Positions 39,285 to 47,434 are shown, counted from the first letter of the stretch. The stretch is 64,000 bases of DNA from Natronocella acetinitrilica (GCF_024170285.1 NZ_JALJXV010000003.1:186001-250000), one strand, 5' to 3'. Notes: generated by a model from the sequence alone, not told the origin. Translations and numbers: made by a program.

Positions 39285-39632
39285 TCAGGCGGCACTCAGT
39301 GTCTGCGGCGCAAGTGCATGGTTGATGTTCTCGATGACGGCCTGCCCTTTCGGGGTCAGCCGCATCTCCCGCAGGCGGCGGTCAGAAGGGCACTCGTGGA
39401 TCGTGATCAGGCGAAGCCCTGCCTTGCCGCCGCGGCCGTACTCTGCGAGCATCGCGCAGAAGCGCGATACAGACGCCGGCCGATGGCCGATGCGCTCGGC
39501 AATCTGGTGCTGGGAGATTCCATCAAACCGGGCGATGGTGAGAAAGCAGGCGATCATCCCAGGAGAGAACTCGGGGTCGACCGAGCGGAAGACATCGATC
39601 AGGCGCTGGGCAGTGGCGAGAGTCTGGATCAC
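39285..39632 (-). CDS. MarR-like winged-helix DNA-binding protein
   Basis: 115 residues from the GTG at 39632 (GAGGAG eight bases upstream). HQIAERIGHRPASVSRFCAM (about 41-60) is a helix-turn-helix and RLREMRLTPKGQAVIENI (about 86-103) is the wing-plus-helix typical of MarR regulators. It is shorter than usual MarR proteins (about 140), lacking much of the dimerisation region. It has an AT-island promoter of its own. It is the only transcription regulator I recognise in the window and so a candidate, untested, for control of the shared promoters. Confidence 0.75.
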   Translation of the reverse strand: MIQTLATAQRLIDVFRSVDPEFSPGMIACFLTIARFDGISQHQIAERIGHRPASVSRFCAMLAEYGRGGKAGLRLITIHECPSDRRLREMRLTPKGQAVIENINHALAPQTLSAA

Positions 39633-39661
39633 GGGTAGGGCTCCTCGGTTGGATTCATTTA

Positions 39662-39689
39662 ATTATACATAAATAAATAAAGAAGTCAA
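39662..39689 (-). promoter_or_regulatory. AT-island promoter of the winged-helix operon
   Basis: TTGACT, 16-bp spacer (CTTTATTTATTTATG core), TATAAT on the minus strand. Confidence 0.8.
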
Positions 39690-39780
39690 TCACTCCAGCG
39701 TGACTTGCGCCCCGGCGTTCGTGATAAAATAAACCCACAAACAATGGCCGAACACCGCCAGGGCAAGGGAAGGGCACGCC

Positions 39781-40179
39781 ATGTCAGCAGAGCAGCCAGC
39801 ATCGGTCCCGCACGAGGGTCCGATCAGGATCCCGTTTCTCATCAATGTGCGAGAGCGCAGCAACCGCGAGGTGAGCGCGCTGCTCGAGGTCATGGCAGGT
39901 GCGCTCGGCGGGGCCTACTTCCGGGACAAGGGCCTCCTGATGGCGGTGATCGCCGATCAGCGTGCGGCTGCCAAAGCACCCTTGAGCTATCTGGCCGGCC
40001 CCTACATCGGCATGATCCCGCGCGGCGAGGGGTGCCATCGCATCATCAGCAGCACGGCGGTGCCAGGCGGCTATACCGTCTACGCACCCGAGCAGCTCCT
40101 CGCGCTGGTGGCACGTGACCATGGGAGAGGGCGGCGAGCGCCAGGTGGTGGTGAGAGCAGCGAGCCTGGCCTCTCCTGA
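39781..40179 (+). CDS. Unknown small protein
   Basis: 132 residues from the ATG at 39781 (AAGGG upstream). RERSNREVSALLEVMAGALG starts a compact alpha/beta fold; no signal or known motif. A TAAAAT box near 39723 may be its -10. Confidence 0.55.
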   Translation: MSAEQPASVPHEGPIRIPFLINVRERSNREVSALLEVMAGALGGAYFRDKGLLMAVIADQRAAAKAPLSYLAGPYIGMIPRGEGCHRIISSTAVPGGYTVYAPEQLLALVARDHGRGRRAPGGGESSEPGLS

Positions 40180-40212
40180 CATCGCCCTGCCAGCACCATC
40201 CCGGATCGAGCC

Positions 40213-40425
40213 TCAGCACCCTGGGTCGGCGGCCAGGGCGGCGAGGAGTGTCGCGCGGTCGCCGACAGCGCTGATCGGGTAGAAGTCGGCGTGCTGGAGC
40301 GGGACGCGGCCGTTTCGTTGCTCGCGGAACTCGGTGGTGCTCGCCAGGTGGAGATACACCTGATCATCGACCTCGGCACCCACGCCGAGGACTCTCCACT
40401 GCACACCATCAATGCTCACCAGCAT
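40213..40425 (-). CDS. Unknown small protein (70 residues)
   Basis: Starts at 40425 with GGAGAAGG upstream; MLVSIDGVQWRVLGVG then a beta-rich domain. It is transcribed from the promoter at 40452-40479. No family recognised. Confidence 0.55.
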   Translation of the reverse strand: MLVSIDGVQWRVLGVGAEVDDQVYLHLASTTEFREQRNGRVPLQHADFYPISAVGDRATLLAALAADPGC

Positions 40426-40451
40426 GGCCTTCTCCCGTCACCGATAACTTT

Positions 40452-40479
40452 ATTATACATAAAATATAATAGAAGTCAA
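40452..40479 (-). promoter_or_regulatory. AT-island promoter
   Basis: TTGACT, 16-bp spacer, TATAAT on the minus strand, 27 bp before the start at 40425. Confidence 0.8.
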
Positions 40480-40509
40480 TCGGCAGCCGCGAGAAGGCCT
40501 TGCGGCGCT

Positions 40510-40713
40510 TCAGTCGTCGGCGTCATCCTCGAGGCTGTCGATCGGCGTGAAGCGCCCGTCGTCGAACTCGGCGGCCGGGCGCACCCAGACAAGGCCATCG
40601 GCCGCCTGGTAGACAACAACCGGGTCAAGCGTTGCCTCGAGCAGCCCGCGATGCAGGACGCGGTACTTGCCGCCCTTGCGGTGGATATGGGTCGGGGTGA
40701 ACGTGGTATTCAT
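40510..40713 (-). CDS. DUF1653-like small protein
   Basis: 67 residues from the ATG at 40713 (AGGAG upstream). HIHRKGGKYRVLHRGLLEAT, VVVYQAADGLVWVRPAAEF matches the DUF1653 pattern (H.KG..Y.V ... VVY......WVRP...F), a short beta-rich domain of unknown role. Probably last gene of the group starting at 41322. Confidence 0.75.
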   Translation of the reverse strand: MNTTFTPTHIHRKGGKYRVLHRGLLEATLDPVVVYQAADGLVWVRPAAEFDDGRFTPIDSLEDDADD

Positions 40714-40790
40714 GGTTGCCTGCTCCTGTTGCATCCCGGGCGTGCGGCCCGGGGGTCGTCAGTGTCGGGGTGGCTCGCTCGGCCTGGCAC

Positions 40791-41132
40791 TCACTCCGCC
40801 GGGCCGATCCAGACGATGATGTGGTGGCCGTTGTGGCCCTGGCCGTGCGCCCGGGCGGCTTCGACCACGGCTGACCAGTAGTGTTCTGGCATCTCCGCGT
40901 CGGTGCCCTCGCCCGAGAGGCCGGGGTCGACGCCGACGAAGATGTCCGGGAACTCGGTCTGCGTGCAGCGATAGCCGGCCGGGATCCACGAGGCAAGGCC
41001 GTGCCCGACGCGGCCGGACACCCACTCCTGGAACGCCTTGTGTTCATCCGCCGTAAACCAGGGCACGCGCATCACCACCAGCGCGCCGGCGCTGGACGTG
41101 ACACCCTCAAGCGCGGTGCCCTCATTCGCCAT
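40791..41132 (-). CDS. Unknown protein, coupled to the gene upstream
   Basis: 113 residues from the ATG at 41132 (AGGGGG seven bases upstream), starting 11 bp inside the end of the 41322 gene. Contains WFTADEHKAFQEWV and IPAGYRCTQTEFPDIFVGVD; alpha/beta. No family recognised. Confidence 0.6.
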   Translation of the reverse strand: MANEGTALEGVTSSAGALVVMRVPWFTADEHKAFQEWVSGRVGHGLASWIPAGYRCTQTEFPDIFVGVDPGLSGEGTDAEMPEHYWSAVVEAARAHGQGHNGHHIIVWIGPAE

Positions 41133-41322
41133 GGGGCACCCCCTGGTGGGCAAGGCGGGCCGGCTCGCAGCGCTCGCTCATCTGTGAGACGAGCGCCTGG
41201 TAATCATCAGGGACCAGCTCTTCGCTCAGTCGGCCGCCCTCGACCATGTCGGAGACGAAATCCCAGAGGCGCTCAAGCTCCTGGATGTACTGACGTGTTT
41301 CCTGCGGGAGACCCTGTGACAT
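41122..41322 (-). CDS. Unknown small helical protein
   Basis: 66 residues from the ATG at 41322 (GAGG five bases upstream); starts MSQGLPQETRQYIQELERL, all helical. It is first in a run of two coupled genes under the promoter at 41351-41378. Confidence 0.55.
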   Translation of the reverse strand: MSQGLPQETRQYIQELERLWDFVSDMVEGGRLSEELVPDDYQALVSQMSERCEPARLAHQGVPHGE

Positions 41323-41350
41323 GGACACCTCGTCGTGACTGATTCTAATT

Positions 41351-41378
41351 ATTATAAGGGTTTTAAAATAAAAGTCAA
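41351..41378 (-). promoter_or_regulatory. AT-island promoter
   Basis: TTGACT, 16-bp spacer, TATAAT on the minus strand for the 41322-40791 pair. Confidence 0.8.
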
Positions 41379-41420
41379 TACCCCGGGCAGTCTCCCACCC
41401 GGGGTGGCGTCGGGGCTTGT

Positions 41421-43160
41421 CTAGCGGCTGGCGGTGAGCCGCGGGCGAGCCGGATTGGCCTCGAGCAGCGTCTCTGGCTCAAAGCCGTGGGCACCGACGG
41501 CCTCGGTGATGGCCTCGCCGAGCAGCTCCATGGCGCGCGCCCGGTCGTCGTCCTGGCCATGCTCTGCCATCCAGAGCAGGTTGTGGTAGTGCCCGCGCTG
41601 GCGCTCGACGATGGCCGCATTCACGGTCTTGGTCATCTTCTCGGCCGCCTCGTACTGCGCCCAGAAATCGGGGTGGGCCTGCTCGGCATCCTCGGGCAGC
41701 CAGGCGCGCTCGCGGCCAACCAGGCGGTTTAGGCGATCGACCAGCGTCTTTGAGCGCGGGAAGAAGTGAATCGTACCCCGGCCCTTGTAGTAGCGGACGT
41801 CGAAGTAGCTCGCCTGGAGCCGCTCGCCATTGGCAAGGGCGCGCTGATGGTGCTCGAAGAGATCAGCAAGCCCCACCTCCGGGGTGAGCTTGCCGTCGAG
41901 CATGGCGAAGACCTTGTCGATGTCGGCCAGGCGTCGGCGGCTCTCCCAGGCAAGCCCGCTGCCGAAGGGCCAGTACTGAAAGCCTGGCAGCACAAAGCGC
42001 GTGGTCTTGATGCGCATGGCAAGCGTGCGGTGGCGGTCGTTCGAGCGCCAGCCCATGTAGTAGGCGCGGTTATCGGAGTGATAGCGCATGATCTCATCGA
42101 AGACATCGCAGGCCATGTCGACCTGGATCTCGCCCTGCTTCGCCACCAGGCCGCAGATAAAGCCGCGGATATTCGACTCGGTGAAGGCCATCTGCTTGAT
42201 GTCCTCGAACTGCGCCTCAAGGCGCTTCTGGGCGGCCGAGGAGAGGCGGCTTGTGACATCGGTCGAGCGCAGGATCGCGGTCCAGGCGCGGTCCTTCAGC
42301 TCGCCGTAGGCCTCGTTCAGGCGGTTGATCACATAGGCGCTGTCCCGCTGATCGACCCCTCTGCCGGCCTCGCCATTGGCCTCGGCCATGGTCTTGCCGA
42401 CCAGCGCGCGGTAGTTCTTGAATCGCGCCTCGGCGAGGATCATGGTCTTCGCCGCCTCGACGGAGGCATCAAAGGCGAGCACCACGTTCTCGATGAAGCG
42501 CTCCGGGAGCATGAGCGCCTGCGCCTCGCCGGTGTCGCCCGCCTGCGCCCAGTCCTCGGCGCTTGCCCTGTCGCGGCGAAGATCGGCGAGGAGATCGCCG
42601 AGCACGTCGGTGGCGCTCGCAGCCTGCTTGTTCAGCCAGACCAGCGCGATGCGAACGGCACTCTTGCGCTGCGTCTCCGGGGAGAGAAAGGCTGCATCGT
42701 GGTACTCGACCCGGCCATGATCGGCCACCAGGCGGGCGAGCTGCTGGCGCTCACGGGTGCAGGGGTTATCGAGCGTCTCGGCGTTGATGACCGCAACGAT
42801 CTCGCCGTGGTAGAGGATCTTCCAGGCGTGGAGCACGTGGGCGGCCCCGGAGGCAAAGGGCGGGTTCATGATGATGTGCGAGTAGATGGCCCCATCGCGA
42901 AGCGCGAGAAAGTCATGGCCCACCACCCGATAGCCCTTCTCGCGCAGCACCGCGTGGCGCTCGATGTCGTACTCGACGCAGTCGATCGCCGCCTGCCGCA
43001 TGCCGGCAAGCTCAGCGCGCCCCGGATCGGCCAGATCGCCCGTGCCGGCCGACGGCTCGAGCACCCGGATGAACTCCCGGGACTCGAAGAGCGACCAGGC
43101 GTGGCGGGCGAGTGCTGCGGGCGTCGGGTAGAACTGCAGGACGTCAGCGGATGTGGCCAT
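41421..43160 (-). CDS. DUF4942 protein with N-terminal methyltransferase domain
   Basis: 579 residues from the ATG at 43160. The N-terminal domain (about 1-190) is a class I methyltransferase: FYPTPAALARHAW, motif I VLEPSAGTGDLA, motif IV NPPF (adenine-N6 type). The long C-terminal part (about 215-500), with KTMILAEARFKNYRALVGK, DRAWTAILRSTDV and YYMGWRSNDRH, fits DUF4942, common on plasmids and often fused to such a methyltransferase. Probable role is modification of plasmid or recipient DNA. It has its own AT-island promoter; no restriction partner is seen. Confidence 0.8.
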   Translation of the reverse strand: MATSADVLQFYPTPAALARHAWSLFESREFIRVLEPSAGTGDLADPGRAELAGMRQAAIDCVEYDIERHAVLREKGYRVVGHDFLALRDGAIYSHIIMNPPFASGAAHVLHAWKILYHGEIVAVINAETLDNPCTRERQQLARLVADHGRVEYHDAAFLSPETQRKSAVRIALVWLNKQAASATDVLGDLLADLRRDRASAEDWAQAGDTGEAQALMLPERFIENVVLAFDASVEAAKTMILAEARFKNYRALVGKTMAEANGEAGRGVDQRDSAYVINRLNEAYGELKDRAWTAILRSTDVTSRLSSAAQKRLEAQFEDIKQMAFTESNIRGFICGLVAKQGEIQVDMACDVFDEIMRYHSDNRAYYMGWRSNDRHRTLAMRIKTTRFVLPGFQYWPFGSGLAWESRRRLADIDKVFAMLDGKLTPEVGLADLFEHHQRALANGERLQASYFDVRYYKGRGTIHFFPRSKTLVDRLNRLVGRERAWLPEDAEQAHPDFWAQYEAAEKMTKTVNAAIVERQRGHYHNLLWMAEHGQDDDRARAMELLGEAITEAVGAHGFEPETLLEANPARPRLTASR

Positions 43161-43235
43161 GGGGTGAGCGCTCCGGAGTTGCCTGATCAAAAGCCGCCGG
43201 CACCAGCGTGGCACGCGGCTGCAACGTGTCGATAT

Positions 43236-43263
43236 AGTATAGCGAGAATAAATAAAAAGTCAA
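43236..43263 (-). promoter_or_regulatory. AT-island promoter of the DUF4942 gene
   Basis: TTGACT, 16-bp spacer, TATACT on the minus strand. Confidence 0.75.
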
Positions 43264-43299
43264 GCCTGATCGGGGTATCGGGCCTGCTGATTTAAATAA

Positions 43300-43328
43300 T
43301 AGACAACTAATAAAAAAAGCCGTAGAGT
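43300..43328 (+). promoter_or_regulatory. Promoter of the second PDPAV paralogue
   Basis: TAGACA, 17-bp AT-rich spacer, TAGAGT; shares TAAATAATAGACAAC with 26721-26735. Confidence 0.6.
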
Positions 43329-43377
43329 CACGCCATGTGACGCGCGCGGCATCGACCGCGCCACCGGAGGGTCTCCC

Positions 43378-44043
43378 ATGACCACCGCAACAAAGCTCAT
43401 GACTGAAGGCGAGGTGCTGCGCTCAACACGCAGTGTCGCACTCTACCTGCCGGACCCGGCAGTCTATCTCCTCGCGCACCCCCGCGATCGCGAGGCGCTG
43501 ATCGGCCTGCCGCTGCTGCGCGAGCCACTGCCGAATGCACCAGGGCAGGCGCGTGCGGCCGTGCTCTATGCCGATCTCGCCGCGCCGCGCTACGAAATCG
43601 GGCGCGCGGCGGTTGCTGAGCGCATCGGTGCAGGCGAGGTGCGGCGTGTCGCGGGCGAGGGCGATGGCCTCCAGGGGATATTCACCTTTGCGCGGCCACG
43701 GCAGGTTGCCAACGGCCAGGTGCGGCCCGATGCCTGGGGGCTGATCCTCACCGAGCGCTGCCGTGTTGCGAGCGCCGAGGCGGATCTCCTCGGGCGGGTG
43801 ATCAGACGCCGCGTGGTGGAGGCGGAGCGCGGCGAGGCGGTTGTACACATCGTGGCGCGCCCGGAGGTCCCGCGCCACGGCGCGCTGCTACATTTGCCTG
43901 GCAGCGTCTACGCCGAGCGCTTTGCCTGTCTTGAGCCGGCCGCGGACGAGGGGCGCTTTGCCGCGGCCTTTGATGTGGCGGCGCTTGCGCAGGTGTTGAT
44001 CGAAGAGGTGCTGTCCGCTGCAGGGCAGTCCGACAGGCTGTAG
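43378..44043 (+). CDS. Unknown protein, paralogue of 26811-27575
   Basis: 221 residues; GGAGGG before the ATG. VALYLPDPAVYLLA, LIGLPLLREPL, VLYADLAAPRYE, RPDAWGLILTERCRV and PRHGALLHLPG match the longer paralogue in order. No signal peptide or enzyme motif. A run of CAGACAA repeats follows the stop codon. Confidence 0.7.
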   Translation: MTTATKLMTEGEVLRSTRSVALYLPDPAVYLLAHPRDREALIGLPLLREPLPNAPGQARAAVLYADLAAPRYEIGRAAVAERIGAGEVRRVAGEGDGLQGIFTFARPRQVANGQVRPDAWGLILTERCRVASAEADLLGRVIRRRVVEAERGEAVVHIVARPEVPRHGALLHLPGSVYAERFACLEPAADEGRFAAAFDVAALAQVLIEEVLSAAGQSDRL

Positions 44044-44044
44044 C

Positions 44045-44080
44045 AGACAACAGACAACAGACAACAGACAACAGACGACG
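44045..44080 (+). repeat. CAGACAA heptamer tandem repeat
   Basis: Four perfect CAGACAA units and a fifth CAGACGA directly after the stop codon of the gene at 43378. Confidence 0.85.
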
Positions 44081-44126
44081 GGCGAGCCGGATGCGCTCAC
44101 TCGCCACACGACCAGGAGGGCGCATC

Positions 44127-44387
44127 ATGGCGCTTCGCGAACACCAGAAATACCTCATCACGCCAAGCGGCGAGGCTGTCATCTTCCCTGCGGCGCTCTC
44201 CCACAAGCGCCTCTGCCAGGCGCTCGAGCTTGAGCCGGGAAGCTTGCTTGGCGCGGGCTACGTGAGCTTCTCACCACCGGTCACCTGCGGGCTTGATATC
44301 AATTGCTTCGGGCGCTCGCGCTCGCTGCGCCTGACATCGCGCGGTGGCATTGATGCCGACTGCATTGCCCGGGAGATGCGGGTCTAG
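44127..44387 (+). CDS. Unknown small protein (86 residues)
   Basis: Starts at 44127 with AGGAGGG upstream; contains KYLITPSGEAVIFPAALSHK and RSRSLRLTSRGGID. Mostly beta. It may be co-transcribed with the gene before it. No family recognised. Confidence 0.55.
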   Translation: MALREHQKYLITPSGEAVIFPAALSHKRLCQALELEPGSLLGAGYVSFSPPVTCGLDINCFGRSRSLRLTSRGGIDADCIAREMRV

Positions 44388-44453
44388 GAGACCGGCACCC
44401 GCCCAGCTGTCGGCGCACAGCACGGGGCCGCCGGCCCCGGCGGGCGGCGCGCC

Positions 44454-44482
44454 TTGACAAACGGATTATTTAATTGTACAAT
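44454..44482 (+). promoter_or_regulatory. AT-island promoter with palindromic spacer
   Basis: TTGACA, 17-bp spacer ending TTATTTAATTG, TACAAT; the -10 lies between ATTATTTAAT and ATTAAATAAT inverted arms (44465-44493), which could be an operator. It serves the HD-domain gene at 44506. Confidence 0.75.
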
Positions 44483-44505
44483 TATTAAATAATCTGGAGG
44501 CCATC

Positions 44506-45066
44506 ATGACCACACGCACACCCCCGACACTCTCGGCCATGCAGTTCGCTGTGGCCGCGCATGGCGCGCAGGTGCGCAAGTACACCGGCGAGCCCTACTG
44601 GAAGCATCTCGCCGAGGTGGCTGGGATCGTGGCAGCCGCCGGTGGCAGCGAGGCCATGGTGGCGGCCGCCTGGCTCCACGATGTGGTGGAGGATACCGAG
44701 GTCGGCATCGACCAGATCGAGGCGCACTTCGGCGGCGAGGTGGCCGAACTGGTTGGCTGGCTCACCGACGTCTCCCGGCCGGCGGATGGCAACCGCGCGG
44801 CGCGAAAGGCGCTTGACCGGGCGCACATCGCGAGGGCGCCGGCGGATGCGCAGACGGTGAAGCTCGCCGATCTCATCTCGAACACCAGCTCGATCGCGAC
44901 CCACGATCCAGACTTTGCCCGCGTCTACCTGAAGGAGAAGGCGGCGCTGCTCGCGGTGATGGATCGCGCCGACCCGGCGCTGATGGCGATCACCCGTGCG
45001 CACCTGGCCCATGCCGAGGCGCTTGCTCGCCGCCCCGGAGAAGTGGAGGCGGGCTTCGCGCCCTGA
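44506..45066 (+). CDS. HD-domain protein, small alarmone hydrolase candidate
   Basis: 186 residues, CTGGAGG before the ATG. AVAAHGAQVRKYTGEPYWKH then AAAWLHDVVEDT reproduces the SpoT/MESH1-type HD core (His34, His58-Asp59, Glu62-Asp63), and VKLADLISNT supplies the C-terminal metal-binding Asp. The length fits a single-domain small alarmone hydrolase without a synthetase part. Such enzymes remove the 3'-pyrophosphate of (p)ppGpp; other nucleotide pyrophosphates are possible. On a plasmid it could dampen the stringent response of the host; this is inference. Confidence 0.8.
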   Translation: MTTRTPPTLSAMQFAVAAHGAQVRKYTGEPYWKHLAEVAGIVAAAGGSEAMVAAAWLHDVVEDTEVGIDQIEAHFGGEVAELVGWLTDVSRPADGNRAARKALDRAHIARAPADAQTVKLADLISNTSSIATHDPDFARVYLKEKAALLAVMDRADPALMAITRAHLAHAEALARRPGEVEAGFAP

Positions 45067-45077
45067 CCCGGGATGGG

Positions 45078-45097
45078 GGCTTGCGATTGCGCAAGCC
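45078..45097 (+). terminator. Terminator-like hairpin
   Basis: GGCTTGCG-ATTG-CGCAAGCC, 8-bp stem 12 bp after the HD-domain gene; no T tract. Confidence 0.55.
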
Positions 45098-45151
45098 TGG
45101 TGGCACACTTAATTTATAGAAAAATAATAGTGCACCCATGGAGGGGTTGGC

Positions 45152-46261
45152 ATGGAAGACTCGCGCGCGCGCCGCATCGCAACAGTGGCATTGCTTGGCC
45201 TTGCCCTCGCGCTGGGGGTGTCAATCGCAACGGCGGCAGACTTCCGCCTGGTGGTGAGCCAGCCGGGACTCAAGGCCCCGACGTCCGTCGAGGAGGGTGC
45301 GCCACAGGCGCCGCCAGGCGATGACCCCTCGCCCCCGACAGGCCCTGCACTTTACAGCTTCACTTCGCACACCTTCACGAACTGCGGCCAGACCGGCGGG
45401 CTTGGGCCGAGTCTTGAGTTCTGCCAGGCAGCCTATCAGGCCGACTGGGCGCAGGACGCCGCGCTCTACAGCGTTGATGGCGGCATCCAGCGCTGGGTGG
45501 TTCCCGAGTCCGGGCTCTACCGGCTGGAGGCAGCAGGCGCTGCTGCCGCAGCCACCACCAATCGCAGGGGTGCTGTGCTGGCCGGGGAGGTCTTCCTTGC
45601 CGCAGGCACCGAGCTGCACATGGCGGTTGGCCAGATCGGCTCCAGCAATATGAACGGTGGTGGCGGCACGTTTGTGGTCATTGATGGCGCCGAGCCGCTG
45701 CTTGTTGCCGGCGGTGCAGGTGGAGGCAATAGCCAGCGAGCGGAATTCAATCAGAACTTCAACGGTCGGCTGACCACGTCGGGCGCGCGAGGCGAGGCTT
45801 CCGGGTCCCTGATGCGGCGCGGCGCCGGCGGCGAGAACGCTCTCGGGGGCGGCGCGTCCAGCAGCGCCCGGGGTGGGGGCGGGCTGCTTGGTGGCGGCGT
45901 TTCTGAATTCATCGGCGGCGGCGAATCCTTTATGGATGGCGCAAGAGGGGGCGCGATCAACGGCGTGCATCGTGGTGGGTTCGGTGGCGGCGGCTCGGGG
46001 AGCGCAACCAACCATGGTGGTGGCGGCGGGGGCTACTCGGGTGGTGGCGGAGGCGGTGTTAGCGGGGCCAATCGTCGGGGCTATTCCTCTGGCGGCGGCG
46101 GGAGCTTCATCTCGGATCTCTTCATCAGCGCGGCCACCCACGGCGGCTTCTTTGATGCCACGGGTGCTGTGCACCCGGCCTATACCGGTGAGGTCGGCGT
46201 GGTTGCCCCGGAGATGAACGCCGGCCATGGCTATGTCGTGATCGAGCGCCTCGAGGACTAG
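45152..46261 (+). CDS. Secreted glycine-rich protein, adhesin-like family member
   Basis: 369 residues; GGAGGGG before the ATG. After a signal peptide (about 1-28) comes DFRLVVSQPGLKAP, a variant of the N-terminal signature of the proteins at 33357-36233 and 46352. A Pro-rich acidic linker leads to a domain with FTNCGQTGGLGPS and VVPESGLYRLEAAGA, then a Gly-rich beta domain (about 155-340; GGGGTFVVI, GGGGGYSGGGGGG) like the Gly-rich domain of ALK-type receptors and bacterial surface proteins. Likely exported. AT-rich promoter at 45108-45131. Confidence 0.7.
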   Translation: MEDSRARRIATVALLGLALALGVSIATAADFRLVVSQPGLKAPTSVEEGAPQAPPGDDPSPPTGPALYSFTSHTFTNCGQTGGLGPSLEFCQAAYQADWAQDAALYSVDGGIQRWVVPESGLYRLEAAGAAAAATTNRRGAVLAGEVFLAAGTELHMAVGQIGSSNMNGGGGTFVVIDGAEPLLVAGGAGGGNSQRAEFNQNFNGRLTTSGARGEASGSLMRRGAGGENALGGGASSSARGGGGLLGGGVSEFIGGGESFMDGARGGAINGVHRGGFGGGGSGSATNHGGGGGGYSGGGGGGVSGANRRGYSSGGGGSFISDLFISAATHGGFFDATGAVHPAYTGEVGVVAPEMNAGHGYVVIERLED

Positions 46262-46351
46262 CGAGGCCGGCCTGGCTCCGCCCAGGAAAGAGAAGAGCGG
46301 GCGTTTCGCCTGGTTGCAGGCTTAACGAAACAACAACAAGAAAGGTGACGT

Positions 46352-47425
46352 ATGCAGCACAAACAACTCTCAGCTCTACTGCTTGCCTCCCTCATTGCAC
46401 TCTCGGCGAGTGCACAGGCGGGAGAGTATCGGCTTGTCTCCACCGTCAAGGGGCTTTCCTCCGGCGCGCCGACCACTGGCGAGGAGGAGGCGGCGGTCGA
46501 CGACTCGCTCGCCGAGGTCTGCGATGGGCTTGAGGCCGAGGAGATCTGGCGTCATGTCGGCAACGGGACGCGCGGCTATCGACCGGTGATCGACGCAGGC
46601 GGTGTCGCCTATTATGGCACCGCCACGGGCGATATCTATGCGGTCGGCCCGGACGGCTCAAGGCTCTGGCACAACTCCCAGGGGAACTCGCGCGTCGTCG
46701 ATACCGCGCTTGGGCCGGACGGCATGCTCTATGCGATCGAGTGGGATGCGCGGCTTCGCAAGCTCGACCCGCAGACCGGCGTCCAGCACTATCGCCTCAG
46801 CATCAGCGGCGACTCCTACGCGCTCGCGGCGAGCGCCGATGGGCGCATTGCCCATTCCTCGTTCACCAACGCCACGCGGGTGCAGCTGCGTGACCCAGGC
46901 GGCACGGTGATTGCGGCGTATAGCGGCACAATCGCAAACCAGGCGGCCATGGCCTTTGATGACGCGGGGGATCTCTACGTGCTCGGCAGTGGTGCGAGCG
47001 GCGGGCTGGTGAAGCTCCGCCAGAATGGAACCGGCATCGATGAGCTCTGGCGAACGGCGGCTGTCGCTAACGCCCACTATCTTCGCGTGATGCCCAATGG
47101 CGATCTCCTCACCGTTGGCCGCGAGAGCGACACCGCGCTCTGGGTGCGCCGCCATGCCGCGGCCGACGGGGCGCTCCTCTCCGCGCACCTCGCCGAAGGT
47201 ACGCCCGCACGGGCCGAGGACGCGAGCATCGACGCGCACGGCAATGTCTACGCCGCCGCCGGTGCCTGGGCAGCGAAGTTCGATCCCGCCGGCGCGCTCG
47301 TCTGGCAGGCGGACCTCACCAGTGGCGGCAACGTCAATGGCATCCGTATCGGCCCCCAGGGCGGGGTCTATTTCGGACATGGCGGCGGCCACCTGGTGCA
47401 TGTCGAGCAGTTCGCCTGCCAGTAA
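46352..47425 (+). CDS. Secreted beta-propeller protein, adhesin-like family member
   Basis: 357 residues; AAAGGTG before the ATG. Signal peptide about 1-23 (ASAQAG), then EYRLVSTVKGLSSGAP, the signature shared with 33357-36233 and 45152, and an acidic linker with CDGLEAEE. The rest (about 65-350) is a PQQ/WD-like beta-propeller with repeated D..G..Y..... and W motifs (GGVAYYGTATGDIYAVGPDG, DGMLYAIEWDARLRKLDP). Head to tail with the preceding family member. Likely periplasmic or surface protein. Confidence 0.75.
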   Translation: MQHKQLSALLLASLIALSASAQAGEYRLVSTVKGLSSGAPTTGEEEAAVDDSLAEVCDGLEAEEIWRHVGNGTRGYRPVIDAGGVAYYGTATGDIYAVGPDGSRLWHNSQGNSRVVDTALGPDGMLYAIEWDARLRKLDPQTGVQHYRLSISGDSYALAASADGRIAHSSFTNATRVQLRDPGGTVIAAYSGTIANQAAMAFDDAGDLYVLGSGASGGLVKLRQNGTGIDELWRTAAVANAHYLRVMPNGDLLTVGRESDTALWVRRHAAADGALLSAHLAEGTPARAEDASIDAHGNVYAAAGAWAAKFDPAGALVWQADLTSGGNVNGIRIGPQGGVYFGHGGGHLVHVEQFACQ

Positions 47426-47434
47426 CCGACCCGT

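Noticed and set aside
41766-43295. 509-codon plus-strand open frame
   Set aside because: Antisense to the DUF4942 methyltransferase gene, whose motifs are clear.
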